Below, piece by piece: positions 16,702 to 25,767 of a DNA stretch of 64,000 nt (positions are counted from its first letter, which is position 1; the number at the start of each line of letters is the position of its first letter). Both the position numbers and the translations under genes were made by a program. This stretch comes from Rhizobacter sp. AJA081-3 (lineage in GTDB: Bacteria; Pseudomonadota; Gammaproteobacteria; Burkholderiales; Burkholderiaceae_C). The stretch is from positions 4,960,001-5,024,000 of the forward strand of contig NZ_CP059067.1 of assembly GCF_017795745.1 (NCBI RefSeq), written 5' to 3'. A model generated the notes under the pieces. It saw only the letters and a list, made by a program, of their open reading frames with translations. It was not told where the DNA came from and did not search any database.

Positions 16702-16730
16702 GTCGCCTTGCTCAAAATTTAGGCAGTGCG

Positions 16731-18719
16731 ATGCTGTTCCCGAGAGAGTTCGATGTGATCGTCGTCGGCGGTGGCCATGCGGGCACCGAGGCCGCGCTGG
16801 CTGCGGCGCGCATGGGCGCGGCCACCCTGCTGCTGACGCACAACATCGAGACGCTCGGCCAGATGAGCTGCAATCCGTCGATCGGTGGCATCGGCAAGGG
16901 CCACCTTGTCAAGGAAGTCGATGCACTGGGCGGTGCCATGGCCCTGGCCACCGACGAGTCGGGCATCCAGTTTCGCATCCTCAACGGTTCGAAGGGGCCG
17001 GCGGTGCGTGCCACGCGTGCGCAGGCCGACCGCATCCTCTACAAGGCGGCGATCCGCCAGCGCGTGGAGAACCAGCCGAACTTGTGGCTCTTCCAGGGTG
17101 CGTGTGACGATCTGATTCTGCAGGGTGACCATGTAGCCGGCGTCGTGACGCAAGTTGGTGTTCGCTTCGCGACCAGATCCGTGGTGCTGACGGCCGGCAC
17201 CTTCCTCGACGGGCGCATCCACGTCGGTTTGCAGAACCACTCGGCGGGCCGCGCCGGTGACCCGCCGGCGGTCGCCCTGTCGGCTCGCCTGAAGGAGCTG
17301 AAGCTGCCGCAAGGCCGCCTGAAGACGGGCACACCGCCGCGCATCGACGGGCGCTCGATCGACTTCAGCCGGCTGACCGAGCAGCCCGGCGACGGCATGC
17401 CGGGGTCGAACGCGCCCATGCCGGTGTTCAGCTTCCTGGGTGACCTGAGCATGCACCCGCGCCAGGTGCCCTGCTGGATCACCCACACGAATGCACGAAC
17501 GCACGAGATCATCCGCTCCGGCTTCGACCGCAGCCCGATGTTCACCGGCGTCATCGAAGGCGTGGGCCCGCGCTACTGCCCGAGCATCGAGGACAAGGTC
17601 AATCGATTCGCCGACAAGGACTCGCACCAGATCTTCCTCGAGCCCGAGGGCCTGACGACGCACGAGTTCTATCCGAACGGCATTTCGACCTCCCTGCCCT
17701 TCGACATCCAGATCGCGGCCGTGCGCTCGATGGTCGGGTTGGAGAACGCGCACATCCTGCGCCCCGGCTACGCGATCGAGTACGACTACTTCGACCCGCG
17801 TGAACTGAAGGCGAGCTTCGAGACGCGATCGATCGGCGGGCTGTTTTTCGCCGGCCAGATCAACGGCACGACGGGCTACGAGGAGGCGGCGGCACAGGGT
17901 TTGTTCGCCGGCCTGAATGCCGCGCTGCAGGTGCGAGGTGACGCACCGTGGCTGCCGCGACGTGACCAGGCCTATCTCGGCGTGCTGGTCGACGACCTGA
18001 TCACCAAGGGCGTGACGGAGCCCTACCGCATGTTCACCAGCCGGGCGGAGTTCCGGCTGCAGCTTCGCGAGGACAACGCCGACCTGCGCCTGACCGAGGA
18101 CGGCCGGCGCATGGGGCTTGTGGATGACGCGCGCTGGGATGCCTTCCGCCGCAAGCGGGATGCCGTGGCGCGCGAAGCGGAGAGGCTCAAGTCGACCTGG
18201 GTTCACCCCGGCGTGGTGCCGGCGGCCGACGCCGAGCGTCTGGTCGGCAAGGCACTGGAACATGAATACAGCCTCGCGGACCTGCTGCGGCGCCCGAATG
18301 TCGCTTTTGACCAGGTGTCCGAGATGGCAGCCATCGCCGCGATGGGTCGGCCGGAAGGCTCTGTTTCACGTGAAACGCTGCGTGCCGAACTGGGCGAGAG
18401 CCTGTCGGACTCGGTGATCGAGCAGGTGCAGATCGGCATCAAGTACGCTGGCTACATCGACAAGCAGAATGAGGAAGTCGAGCGGGCCGCGGCCTACGAG
18501 GGCTTGAAGCTGCCTGACGAGCTCGACTATGCGCAGGTTACCGCGCTCTCGTACGAGGTGCGCCAGAAGCTCGCGCGCCATCGGCCGGAGACCCTCGGGC
18601 AGGCCTCGCGCATTTCCGGCGTCACGCCCGCTGCGATCTCCCTGCTGCTCATTCATCTGCGCAAGGGCCGCTTCAAGGGTTTCGCCGCCAACGCCGGCCA
18701 GGCCACTGATGCAGCCTGA
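16731..18719 (+). CDS. mnmG: tRNA uridine-5-carboxymethylaminomethyl modification enzyme MnmG
   Basis: 662 residues. MnmG with MnmE installs the carboxymethylaminomethyl group on U34 of certain tRNAs, using FAD, NADH and methylene-tetrahydrofolate. The FAD-binding motif [19 protein letters not shown] starts at residue 11. Other family markers are [24 protein letters not shown], the [11 protein letters not shown] segment, [28 protein letters not shown] and a C-terminal GidA-associated domain with [10 protein letters not shown]. It is about 30 residues longer than the E. coli protein. It overlaps rsmG by 11 bp, and a parS-like site lies inside its 3-prime third. Confidence 0.97.
   Translation: MLFPREFDVIVVGGGHAGTEAALAAARMGAATLLLTHNIETLGQMSCNPSIGGIGKGHLVKEVDALGGAMALATDESGIQFRILNGSKGPAVRATRAQADRILYKAAIRQRVENQPNLWLFQGACDDLILQGDHVAGVVTQVGVRFATRSVVLTAGTFLDGRIHVGLQNHSAGRAGDPPAVALSARLKELKLPQGRLKTGTPPRIDGRSIDFSRLTEQPGDGMPGSNAPMPVFSFLGDLSMHPRQVPCWITHTNARTHEIIRSGFDRSPMFTGVIEGVGPRYCPSIEDKVNRFADKDSHQIFLEPEGLTTHEFYPNGISTSLPFDIQIAAVRSMVGLENAHILRPGYAIEYDYFDPRELKASFETRSIGGLFFAGQINGTTGYEEAAAQGLFAGLNAALQVRGDAPWLPRRDQAYLGVLVDDLITKGVTEPYRMFTSRAEFRLQLREDNADLRLTEDGRRMGLVDDARWDAFRRKRDAVAREAERLKSTWVHPGVVPAADAERLVGKALEHEYSLADLLRRPNVAFDQVSEMAAIAAMGRPEGSVSRETLRAELGESLSDSVIEQVQIGIKYAGYIDKQNEEVERAAAYEGLKLPDELDYAQVTALSYEVRQKLARHRPETLGQASRISGVTPAAISLLLIHLRKGRFKGFAANAGQATDAA
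18362..18377. promoter_or_regulatory. parS-like centromere site inside mnmG
   Basis: TGTTTCACGTGAAACG matches 15 of 16 bases of the bacterial parS consensus TGTTTCACGTGAAACA, with a perfect 14-bp inner palindrome. It is embedded in mnmG, about 4.2 kb upstream of parB, the usual neighbourhood for ParB-binding sites. ParB is expected to load here as a CTP-dependent clamp. Confidence 0.85.
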
Positions 18720-19389
18720 TCCGCTGCGCGAGTCGCTCGGCGGCATCTGCGCCGAGCTCGGGCTGGAGCTGCCTGTGGTGGCGTTGGATAGGCTGCTCGC
18801 CTACCTTTCGCTGCTGCAGCGCTGGAATGCCACCTACAACCTGACGGCGGTGCGCGATCCGGCGCAGATGCTGACCCAGCACCTGGCCGACTGCCTGGCG
18901 GTGGTCGGCCCCTTCCGCCGGCAGCTCGGGGCGGGTTCGCAGCAGCGCCTGCTCGATGTCGGCAGTGGCGGCGGCCTTCCCGGTGTGGTGCTGGCTGTGC
19001 TGGAGCCAGGCTGGTCCGTGAGCTGCGTGGACGCCGTGGGCAAGAAGGTGGCCTTCATCCGTCAGGTCGCGGCGGAGCTGTCCCTGCGAAATCTTGCCGG
19101 CGAGCACACACGCATCGAAGCGCTCAAGGCTCCACCCTTCGACCTCATCACCTCGCGCGCCTTCGCTTCGCTGGCCGATTTCGTCGTTCCGACCCGCCAG
19201 TTGCTGGCGCCCACGGGTGTCTGGGCCGCGATGAAGGGAAAGACGCCAGACGCTGAACTGGTCGGTTTGCCTCCCGGCATCACGGTGTTTCACGTGGAAC
19301 CGTTGACCGTGCCGGGCTTGCAGGCCGAACGTTGCCTCGTCTGGATGCGCGAGGCGGTGCCGCCCGCGTCCGGGCTGGTACATTCCTGA
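18709..19389 (+). CDS. rsmG: 16S rRNA (guanine527-N7)-methyltransferase
   Basis: 226 residues. RsmG methylates N7 of G527 in 16S rRNA with S-adenosylmethionine. The SAM-binding motif [17 protein letters not shown], the following [17 protein letters not shown], and [14 protein letters not shown] are diagnostic, as is the N-terminal [16 protein letters not shown]. Start ATG 18709 overlaps the end of mnmG. A second, weaker parS-like sequence lies near its 3-prime end. Confidence 0.96.
   Translation: MQPDPLRESLGGICAELGLELPVVALDRLLAYLSLLQRWNATYNLTAVRDPAQMLTQHLADCLAVVGPFRRQLGAGSQQRLLDVGSGGGLPGVVLAVLEPGWSVSCVDAVGKKVAFIRQVAAELSLRNLAGEHTRIEALKAPPFDLITSRAFASLADFVVPTRQLLAPTGVWAAMKGKTPDAELVGLPPGITVFHVEPLTVPGLQAERCLVWMREAVPPASGLVHS
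19286..19301. promoter_or_regulatory. Second, degenerate parS-like site inside rsmG
   Basis: TGTTTCACGTGGAACC matches 14 of 16 bases of the parS consensus; the central CACGTG is intact and one half-site has a single inner mismatch. It lies 925 bp from the first site and 160 bp before parA. It may be a weaker ParB site. Confidence 0.6.
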
Positions 19390-19460
19390 GTCGTCGGCCG
19401 GGTCATCCGGAACGTCTCTCTTCCCGGGCTTTGGCCCGCCTCGACCCGCATCCCGCAGCC

Positions 19461-20234
19461 ATGGCCCGAATCTTCTGCATCGCCAATCAAAAGGGCGGCG
19501 TCGGCAAGACCACCACCACCGTGAATCTGGCCGCCGGCCTGGCGCGCATCGGCCAGCGTGTGCTCGTCGTCGACCTCGATCCACAGGGCAACGCCACCAT
19601 GGGTTCCGGCGTCGACAAGCGGTCGCTGGCGCTGACGGTTTACGACGTCCTCCTGGAAAGCGCCTCGATCGCCGAAGCACGTCAGCGCAGCGAGAAAGCC
19701 GGCTACGACGTGCTGGGAGCCAACCGCGAACTCGCCGGTGCCGAAGTCGAGCTGGTCGAGCTGGAGCGGCGTGACAAGCGCCTCAAGGGCGCGCTGGCCG
19801 CGGTCGAAGCCGAATACGACTTCGTGCTGGTCGACTGCCCGCCGTCGCTGAGCCTGCTGACGCTCAACGGCCTGTGCGCCGCCCACGGCGTGGTGGTTCC
19901 GATGCAGTGCGAGTACTTCGCTCTAGAAGGGCTGTCAGACCTGGTCAACACCATCAAGCAGGTCCACGCCAACCTCAACCCGGACCTGCAGATCATCGGC
20001 CTGCTGCGCGTGATGTTCGACCCCCGCATCACGCTGCAGCAGCAGGTCAGCGAGCAGCTAAAGGCGCATTTCGGCGATAAGGTGTTCGACTCGGTCATCC
20101 CGCGCAACGTGCGCCTGGCCGAGGCGCCGAGCTACGGCTTGCCCGGGGTCGTGTTCGATCCGAGCTCGCGCGGTGCCCAGGCCTTCGTCGAGTTTGCCGG
20201 CGAGATGGTGCGCCGCATCGAATCGATGCGGTGA
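19461..20234 (+). CDS. parA: Chromosome partitioning ATPase ParA
   Basis: 257 residues, a small chromosomal ParA/Soj without an N-terminal DNA-binding domain. It starts MARIFCIANQKGGVGKTT, with the deviant Walker A motif (Lys at 11 and 16), then VLVVDLDPQGNAT and YDFVLVDCPPSLSLLTLNGL (Walker B). It forms dynamic gradients on the nucleoid and acts with ParB to segregate origins. It follows mnmG-rsmG as in many proteobacteria, but parB is not adjacent: three genes intervene. Confidence 0.96.
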   Translation: MARIFCIANQKGGVGKTTTTVNLAAGLARIGQRVLVVDLDPQGNATMGSGVDKRSLALTVYDVLLESASIAEARQRSEKAGYDVLGANRELAGAEVELVELERRDKRLKGALAAVEAEYDFVLVDCPPSLSLLTLNGLCAAHGVVVPMQCEYFALEGLSDLVNTIKQVHANLNPDLQIIGLLRVMFDPRITLQQQVSEQLKAHFGDKVFDSVIPRNVRLAEAPSYGLPGVVFDPSSRGAQAFVEFAGEMVRRIESMR

Positions 20235-21034
20235 CCGCCGTGCGCATGAACCCGGTCATCGCCCGCACATTCGACCCCTACCTGCTCTCCCGCGTCGAGG
20301 ACGCCGGGCTGAACGCCAGTGCCCCGCCGCAGCAGCGCTGGCTCGATGGCTGGCTGGTGCGCCTGTCGCCGGGCAAGGCCAAACGGGCGCGCTGCATCAA
20401 TGCGGTCGCGGCGGGACGGATGCCCGTGCCGCACAAGCTGGCGCTGTGCGAGCCGGTCTACGCGCAGGCCGAGCTGCCGCTGATCGTGCGCATCACGCCC
20501 TTCAGTGAGCCGATCGGCCTGGACGCGACGCTGGAATCGATGGGGCTGCAGCGCTTCGACGACACCCGGGTGATGGTCCAGCAGGATCTGGCCGGCATCA
20601 CAGCCCAGAGCCTGCCGGAGGGCGTCTCGATCCATGCGGTCGGGCTGGAGGCGTTTGCGCAGCGGGTGGGCGCTCTTCGTGGTTCGCCGCTGTCGCAGCG
20701 GCTCGCGCACGGCCAGCGGCTGGTGCAGTCGCCAGTGCCCTTCCGTGCCTTCGAGCTGCGGCTGGAAAACGAGGTGGTGGCCTGCGGCCAGTCTGCCCAG
20801 GAGGCCGACCTCGTCGGCCTGTACGACATCTTCACCGCCGAATCAGCGCGGGGTCGGGGGTTCGCGAGCCTGCTCTGCACCCATCTGCTGTTTGATGCGC
20901 ACCAGCACGGTGCTCGCCACGCCTACCTGCAGGTCGATGGCGACAACCACGCGGCGCGCGCCGTGTACCACCGCCTCGGATTCGGCGACGCCTACGCCTA
21001 CCACTACCGCTCGCGCGACCCGTCGGCCGCCTGA
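20231..21034 (+). CDS. GNAT family N-acetyltransferase
   Basis: 267 residues. The C-terminal half has the GNAT core: LVGLYDIFTAESARGRGFASLLCTHLLFDAHQHGARHAYLQVDGDNHAARAVYHRLGFGDAYAYHYR, here given for its key parts ARGRGFASLL (acetyl-CoA loop) and VYHRLGF. The N-terminal half is a family-specific extension, so it could be a degenerate second GNAT domain. The start is GTG 20231, overlapping the parA stop (GTGA); ATG 20246 is an alternative. Coupling to parA indicates co-transcription. Substrate unknown. Confidence 0.87.
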   Translation: MTAVRMNPVIARTFDPYLLSRVEDAGLNASAPPQQRWLDGWLVRLSPGKAKRARCINAVAAGRMPVPHKLALCEPVYAQAELPLIVRITPFSEPIGLDATLESMGLQRFDDTRVMVQQDLAGITAQSLPEGVSIHAVGLEAFAQRVGALRGSPLSQRLAHGQRLVQSPVPFRAFELRLENEVVACGQSAQEADLVGLYDIFTAESARGRGFASLLCTHLLFDAHQHGARHAYLQVDGDNHAARAVYHRLGFGDAYAYHYRSRDPSAA

Positions 21035-21044
21035 GCCGCGGAGG

Positions 21045-21986
21045 CTAGAGGCCCAGGCCCTCGTCCACGCCGAGGTGGACGTTCATCGACTGCACCGCCG
21101 CGCCGCTGGCGCCCTTGCCCAGGTTGTCCAGGCGCGACATCAGCAGCACCTGCGTGTCGCTTGCGAACACGAAGACGTCGGCGCGGTTGGTATCGTTGCA
21201 GGCCTGCACGTCGAAGAAGCCGTCTTCCAGCGTGGCCGGATCGGACAGCGGCATCACCCGAACGAAGCGTTCGCCCGCATACCGCTGCGCCAATGCAGCG
21301 TGCAGCCTGACCGCCGTGACTCCCGCAGGGAGCTGGGATAGATGTAAGGGCACGCTCACAGACAAACCCTTGTAGAAATTGGAGACGATCGGAACGAAAA
21401 CCGGCGGCGACGCCAGTTTGCAGTGAGCAGCCATCTCCGGCAGATGCTTGTGGGCCAGCTTGAGCGCATAGGGGCGCGGCGACTGCAGGCGCGTGTCGCC
21501 GCCCGCCTCGTACTGCTCGATCATCTTCTTGCCGCCGCCAGAGTAGCCGGTGATCGAGGTGGCGCTCAGCGGCAGGTCGGCCGGCATCAGGCCCGCGTCG
21601 ACCAGCGGGCGCAGCAGAAGAATGAAGGCCGATGCGTGGCAGCCGGGATTGGCGATGCGCTTGGTGGCGCGCAGCGCCGCACGCTGCCCGGGCGCCAGTT
21701 CCGGCAGGCCGAAGACCCAGCCGGGGGCGGTGCGGTGCGCCGTGCTGGCGTCGATCAGGCAAGTGTCGGGGTTGGTGACCAAGGCGGCGGCTTCCTTGGC
21801 TGCCGCATCGGGCAGGCACAGGAAGGCCACGTCGGCGGAGTTGAGCAGGCGGGCGCGTTCGCCCGCATCCTTGCGCTTGTCGGCATCGATGCGCAGCACC
21901 TCGACGTCGGCACGCTGCGCGAGATACTCGTGGATGCGCAGGCCGGTCGTGCCTTCCTGGCCGTCGACGAACACGCGGGTCTTCAT
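21045..21986 (-). CDS. argC: N-acetyl-gamma-glutamyl-phosphate reductase, type 2
   Basis: 313 residues. It reduces N-acetylglutamyl phosphate to the semialdehyde in arginine synthesis with NADPH. The short form lacking the extended N-terminal region is the type 2 ArgC. Markers are [33 protein letters not shown], and the catalytic cysteine in [18 protein letters not shown]. The long frame to 22352 has unrelated residues upstream of ATG 21986. It is transcribed against its par neighbours and is not beside other arg genes. Confidence 0.95.
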   Translation of the reverse strand: MKTRVFVDGQEGTTGLRIHEYLAQRADVEVLRIDADKRKDAGERARLLNSADVAFLCLPDAAAKEAAALVTNPDTCLIDASTAHRTAPGWVFGLPELAPGQRAALRATKRIANPGCHASAFILLLRPLVDAGLMPADLPLSATSITGYSGGGKKMIEQYEAGGDTRLQSPRPYALKLAHKHLPEMAAHCKLASPPVFVPIVSNFYKGLSVSVPLHLSQLPAGVTAVRLHAALAQRYAGERFVRVMPLSDPATLEDGFFDVQACNDTNRADVFVFASDTQVLLMSRLDNLGKGASGAAVQSMNVHLGVDEGLGL

Positions 21987-22003
21987 GTCACGATTCCCGA
22001 AGA

Positions 22004-22588
22004 ATGAACGACAAGGATAAGGCAAACCCCTCGCTCGACGGGGCTGAGGTGCCGACCGTGCTGCTGCTGCCGGGTTGGCTAAACTCGGATGCCGCGCACT
22101 GGCAAAGCCGCTGGGAGGTGCTCCACGGCCACCGTCGCGTCGATCAGGATGACTGGTTGTGGCCGCGCCGCGGCGACTGGATGGCGCGGCTGGACGAGGT
22201 GCTGCTCGACAGCCCGAATGGCGCAAGGCTGGTCGCTCACAGCCTGGGCTGCCAGTTGGTCGCCGCGTGGGCCGCGCACTCGCGCCACACGGCACGGGTC
22301 GCCGCCGCGCTGCTGGTGGCTCCGCCGGACACCGAGCGCGAAGACATGCCACCCAACCTCTTCAACTGGCGGCCGATCGTGCGCGAGCGCCTGCCCTTCG
22401 CCAGCCTGGTGGTGGCGAGCACCGACGACCCCTACTGTGCGCTGCCACGTGCCGAGCGCATGGCGGCCGACTGGGGCGCCGCCATCATCGAGATCGGCTC
22501 GCGTGGCCACATCAGCGGCGAGTCCGGGCTGGGCGACTGGCCCGAGGGGATGGCCCTGCTGCGCGGTCTGACGGGCGAAGCCGGCTGA
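22004..22588 (+). CDS. Alpha/beta hydrolase, RBBP9/YdeN family
   Basis: 194 residues, a small serine hydrolase. The motif [20 protein letters not shown] is typical of the RBBP9/YdeN family; the nucleophile lies in [15 protein letters not shown] (Ser), the Asp in [10 protein letters not shown] and the His in [14 protein letters not shown]. It is divergent from argC with 17 bp between starts, and 19 bp upstream of parB, with which it is probably co-transcribed. The natural substrate of the family is not known. Confidence 0.88.
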   Translation: MNDKDKANPSLDGAEVPTVLLLPGWLNSDAAHWQSRWEVLHGHRRVDQDDWLWPRRGDWMARLDEVLLDSPNGARLVAHSLGCQLVAAWAAHSRHTARVAAALLVAPPDTEREDMPPNLFNWRPIVRERLPFASLVVASTDDPYCALPRAERMAADWGAAIIEIGSRGHISGESGLGDWPEGMALLRGLTGEAG

Positions 22589-22607
22589 TCGCGGACAATC
22601 CCGCCCC

Positions 22608-23501
22608 ATGGTCACCAAGAAACCCAAGGGCCTCGGCCTCGGACTCGAAGCGCTGCTCGGCCCCAAGGTGTCGGACACGCCCCGCCCCGCCGGCGATGCG
22701 CCGCCTGCCACGCTCAAGCTCTCCGTGCTGCAGCCCGGCAAGTACCAGCCGCGCACGCGCATGGACGAGGGCTCGCTCTACGAGCTTGCCGAGAGCATCA
22801 AGGCGCAGGGCGTGATGCAGCCCATCCTCGTGCGACCGGTGGCCGCTGGCCGCTACGAGATCATCGCCGGCGAGCGCCGCATGCGTGCCGCCCGGCTGGC
22901 CGGGCTCGACGAGGTGCCGGTGCTCGTCAAGGACGTGCCGGACGAAGCCGCGGCGGCGATGTCGCTGATCGAGAACATCCAGCGCGAAGACCTCAACCCG
23001 CTCGAAGAGGCGCAGGGCCTGAAGCGCCTGACCGACGAGTTCGGCCTGACGCACGAGCAGGCCGCGCAGGCCGTGGGTCGCTCGCGCAGCGCCGCGAGCA
23101 ACCTGCTGCGCCTGCTCAACCTCAGCGAGCCTGTCCAGCAGATGCTGATGGCCGGCGACATCGACATGGGCCATGCACGCGCCTTGCTGCCGCTCGAAGG
23201 CGCGCAGCAGATCCTGGCGGCCGGCGACGTGGTCGCACGCAAGCTCAGCGTGCGCGAGGCCGAGAAGCTGGTCACCAAGCTGCAGCATGCACGCCAGAAG
23301 CCCCTGCTGCGCGTGGCCAGCGAGAAGTCGCGCGACGTCGCGCGCATCGAGGAAGAACTCTCCGATGCCCTCACCGCCAAGGTCGAGATCCGCATCAAGA
23401 AGCGCACCAAGCGCGGCGAGCAGGGCGAGGTCGCCATCGCCTTCGGCTCGCTCGACGAACTGAACGGCTTGCTCGACAAGCTCGGCCTCGGCGCTCGCTG
23501 A
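22608..23501 (+). CDS. parB: Chromosome partitioning protein ParB
   Basis: 297 residues. ParB binds parS, spreads as a CTP-dependent clamp and stimulates ParA. It opens MVTKKPKGLGLGLEALLG (ParA-interacting region), then LQPGKYQPRTRMDEGSLYELAESIKAQGVMQPILVRPV, the CTP-binding GERRMRAARLAGL, ENIQREDLNPLEEAQGL, and the helix-turn-helix around EQAAQAVGRSRSAASNLLRLL. The C-terminal dimer domain ends LDELNGLLDKLGLG. The parS-like sites at 18362 and 19286 are its expected targets. Confidence 0.96.
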   Translation: MVTKKPKGLGLGLEALLGPKVSDTPRPAGDAPPATLKLSVLQPGKYQPRTRMDEGSLYELAESIKAQGVMQPILVRPVAAGRYEIIAGERRMRAARLAGLDEVPVLVKDVPDEAAAAMSLIENIQREDLNPLEEAQGLKRLTDEFGLTHEQAAQAVGRSRSAASNLLRLLNLSEPVQQMLMAGDIDMGHARALLPLEGAQQILAAGDVVARKLSVREAEKLVTKLQHARQKPLLRVASEKSRDVARIEEELSDALTAKVEIRIKKRTKRGEQGEVAIAFGSLDELNGLLDKLGLGAR

Positions 23502-23817
23502 GGGTCTGCCCCACGGCGGCTTTGCGGAACTTTGCACGTTGCGGCGTGCTCAGTCGGCAGATGCCTATCAACCGATCCGTTGCGAGGCACGTTACTTGCT
23601 GAAGTCGCACAGAACCTGTGTGTGTGACAAACAGCCGTGTGATCACCCTTGTTTTCGGGTTCACGGCAGGAGCAAGATGCAGCAAGCTTGACCCGACATT
23701 GCGCCGATCGATCTGGAAAGCTCTGATGGAGCCCGTAGGACTTCATCAGAACTTCCCCCCTCGTGGCACCCCGGCTTGACGCTGGAGTGCCGCAGTCCTG
23801 ATGCGTAGGAGATCGGC
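23502..23817. other. Intergenic region between parB and prkA
   Basis: 316 bp without a gene. AT content is higher than in the flanking genes. It contains TGTGTGTGTGAC and the 8-bp palindrome GTGATCAC (near 23638), but I cannot assign a promoter or operator with confidence. A TGGCAC at 23764 looks like half of a sigma-54 promoter but the second half is misplaced. The prkA ribosome site GTAGGAG lies just before 23818. Confidence 0.5.
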
Positions 23818-25740
23818 ATGGACGTGATCAGCAGTTTCACAGCGCGCTTCGAGCGCACCCGCGAGGAAGAGCTCTCGCTCGAGGACTACCTCGCCGAGTG
23901 CAAGCGCAACCCGGTCGCCTACTCGACCGCGGCCGAGCGCATGCTCAAGGCCATCGGCGAGCCACAGACCATCGACACGCGCAACGACCAGCGCCTGTCG
24001 CGGCTGTTCGCCAACAAGGTCATCAAGCTCTATCCCGCCTTCGCCGAGTTCTACGGCATGGAAGACGCCATCGAGCAGGTGGTCTCTTACTTCCGCCATG
24101 CCGCGCAAGGGCTGGAAGAGAAGAAGCAGATCCTCTACCTGCTCGGCCCCGTGGGCGGCGGCAAGAGTTCGATCGCCGAGCGCCTCAAGCAGCTGATGCA
24201 GGAGGTGCCCTTCTACGCGATCAAGGGCTCGCCGGTGAACGAGTCGCCGCTGGGACTGTTCGATGCCGCCGAAGACGGCCCGATCCTCGAGAAGGAATAT
24301 GGCATTCCGCGTCGCTACCTGAACCGGATCCTGTCACCTTGGGCCGTGAAACGTCTGGAGGAATTCGGCGGCGACATCCGCAAGTTCAAGGTCGTCAAGC
24401 GTTATCCCTCGGTGCTCAAGCAGGTCGGTATCGCCAAGACCGAGCCGGGCGACGAGAACAACCAGGACATCTCGTCGCTGGTCGGCAAGGTCGACATCCG
24501 CAAGCTCGAGACCTTCGCGCAGGACGACCCGGACGCGTACAGCTTCTCCGGCGGCCTGTGCCTGGCCAACCAGGGCCTGCTCGAGTTCGTCGAGATGTTC
24601 AAGGCGCCGATCAAGGTGCTGCACCCGCTGCTGACGGCCACGCAGGAAGGCAACTTCAAGGGCACTGAAGGCTTCGGCGCGATCCCGTTCGACGGGGTGG
24701 TGCTCGCGCACAGCAACGAGAGCGAGTGGAAGGCGTTCCGCAACAACAAGAACAACGAGGCCTTCCTCGACCGCATCTACATCGTCAAGGTGCCGTATTG
24801 CCTGCGCGTGTCGGAAGAGGTGAAGATCTACGAGAAGCTGCTGCGCGGCTCCTCGCTCGCCAACGCCACGTGCGCACCGGGCACGCTGAAGATGATGAGC
24901 CAGTTCGCCGTGCTCACGCGCCTGAAGGAGCCTGAGAACTCGTCGCTGTATTCCAAGATGCTTGTGTACGACGGCGAGAACCTGAAGGACACCGACCCGC
25001 GCGCGAAGAGCTTCCAGGAGTACCGCGACTACGCCGGCGTCGACGAGGGCATGAGCGGCATCTCGACGCGCTTCGCCTTCAAGATCATCTCCAAGGTTTT
25101 CAACTTCGACAGCACCGAAGTCGCCGCCAACCCGGTGCACCTGATGTACGTGCTTGAGCAGCAGATCGAGCGCGAGCAGTTCCCGCCGGAGACGGAGCAG
25201 AAGTACCTCTCCTTCATCAAGGAGCACCTGGCGACGAAGTACGCCGAGTTCATCGGCAAGGAGATCCAGACCGCCTATCTCGAGAGCTACAGCGAGTACG
25301 GCCAGAACATCTTCGATCGCTACGTCACCTACGCCGACTACTGGATCCAGGACCACGAGTACCGCGATACCGACACCGGCGAGGTGTTCGACCGTGCTTC
25401 GCTGAACGGAGAGCTCGAGAAGATCGAGAAGCCGGCGGGCATCTCGAACCCGAAGGACTTCCGCAACGAGATCGTCAACTTCGTGCTGCGTGCGCGCGCC
25501 GGCAACCAGGGCAAGAACCCGCTGTGGACGAGCTACGAGAAGCTGCGCACGGTGATCGAGAAGAAGATGTTCTCGAACACCGAGGAGTTGCTGCCGGTCA
25601 TCAGCTTCAACGCCAAGGCGAGCGCCGACGAGGCCAAGAAGCACGAGGACTTCGTCACCCGCATGGTCGCCAAGGGCTACACGCCCAAGCAGGTGCGCCT
25701 GTTGTGCGAGTGGTACCTGCGCGTGCGCAAGAGTTCGTGA
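23818..25740 (+). CDS. prkA: PrkA serine protein kinase (YeaG)
   Basis: 640 residues. PrkA proteins have an N-terminal AAA+ domain and a C-terminal PrkA domain, and act in stress and starvation responses. Walker A GPVGGGKS is at residues 110-117; other conserved pieces are LFDAAEDGPILEKEYGIPRRYL, YSFSGGLCLANQGLLEFVEMFKAPIKVLHPLLTATQEGNF (key: AQDDPDAYSF then GALCRANQG-like), and IYIVKVPYCLRVSEEVKIYEKLL. Length matches E. coli YeaG (644). It heads prkA-yeaH-spoVR. E. coli YeaG is induced by nitrogen starvation and RpoS; whether that holds here is unknown. Confidence 0.95.
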   Translation: MDVISSFTARFERTREEELSLEDYLAECKRNPVAYSTAAERMLKAIGEPQTIDTRNDQRLSRLFANKVIKLYPAFAEFYGMEDAIEQVVSYFRHAAQGLEEKKQILYLLGPVGGGKSSIAERLKQLMQEVPFYAIKGSPVNESPLGLFDAAEDGPILEKEYGIPRRYLNRILSPWAVKRLEEFGGDIRKFKVVKRYPSVLKQVGIAKTEPGDENNQDISSLVGKVDIRKLETFAQDDPDAYSFSGGLCLANQGLLEFVEMFKAPIKVLHPLLTATQEGNFKGTEGFGAIPFDGVVLAHSNESEWKAFRNNKNNEAFLDRIYIVKVPYCLRVSEEVKIYEKLLRGSSLANATCAPGTLKMMSQFAVLTRLKEPENSSLYSKMLVYDGENLKDTDPRAKSFQEYRDYAGVDEGMSGISTRFAFKIISKVFNFDSTEVAANPVHLMYVLEQQIEREQFPPETEQKYLSFIKEHLATKYAEFIGKEIQTAYLESYSEYGQNIFDRYVTYADYWIQDHEYRDTDTGEVFDRASLNGELEKIEKPAGISNPKDFRNEIVNFVLRARAGNQGKNPLWTSYEKLRTVIEKKMFSNTEELLPVISFNAKASADEAKKHEDFVTRMVAKGYTPKQVRLLCEWYLRVRKSS

Positions 25741-25767
25741 GCTGAGTCCGGGTTCGAAGGAGCCACC

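Noticed and set aside
16614-16730. DnaA boxes or an origin next to mnmG
   Set aside because: No TTATCCACA-like sequence and no AT-rich unwinding region are visible here; proximity to the origin is suggested only by the par genes.
23764-23780. Possible sigma-54 promoter (TGGCAC) upstream of prkA
   Set aside because: The -24 element is present, but the TTG that should give GC at -12 is one base out of register and reads TTGA. The spacing rule is strict for sigma-54.
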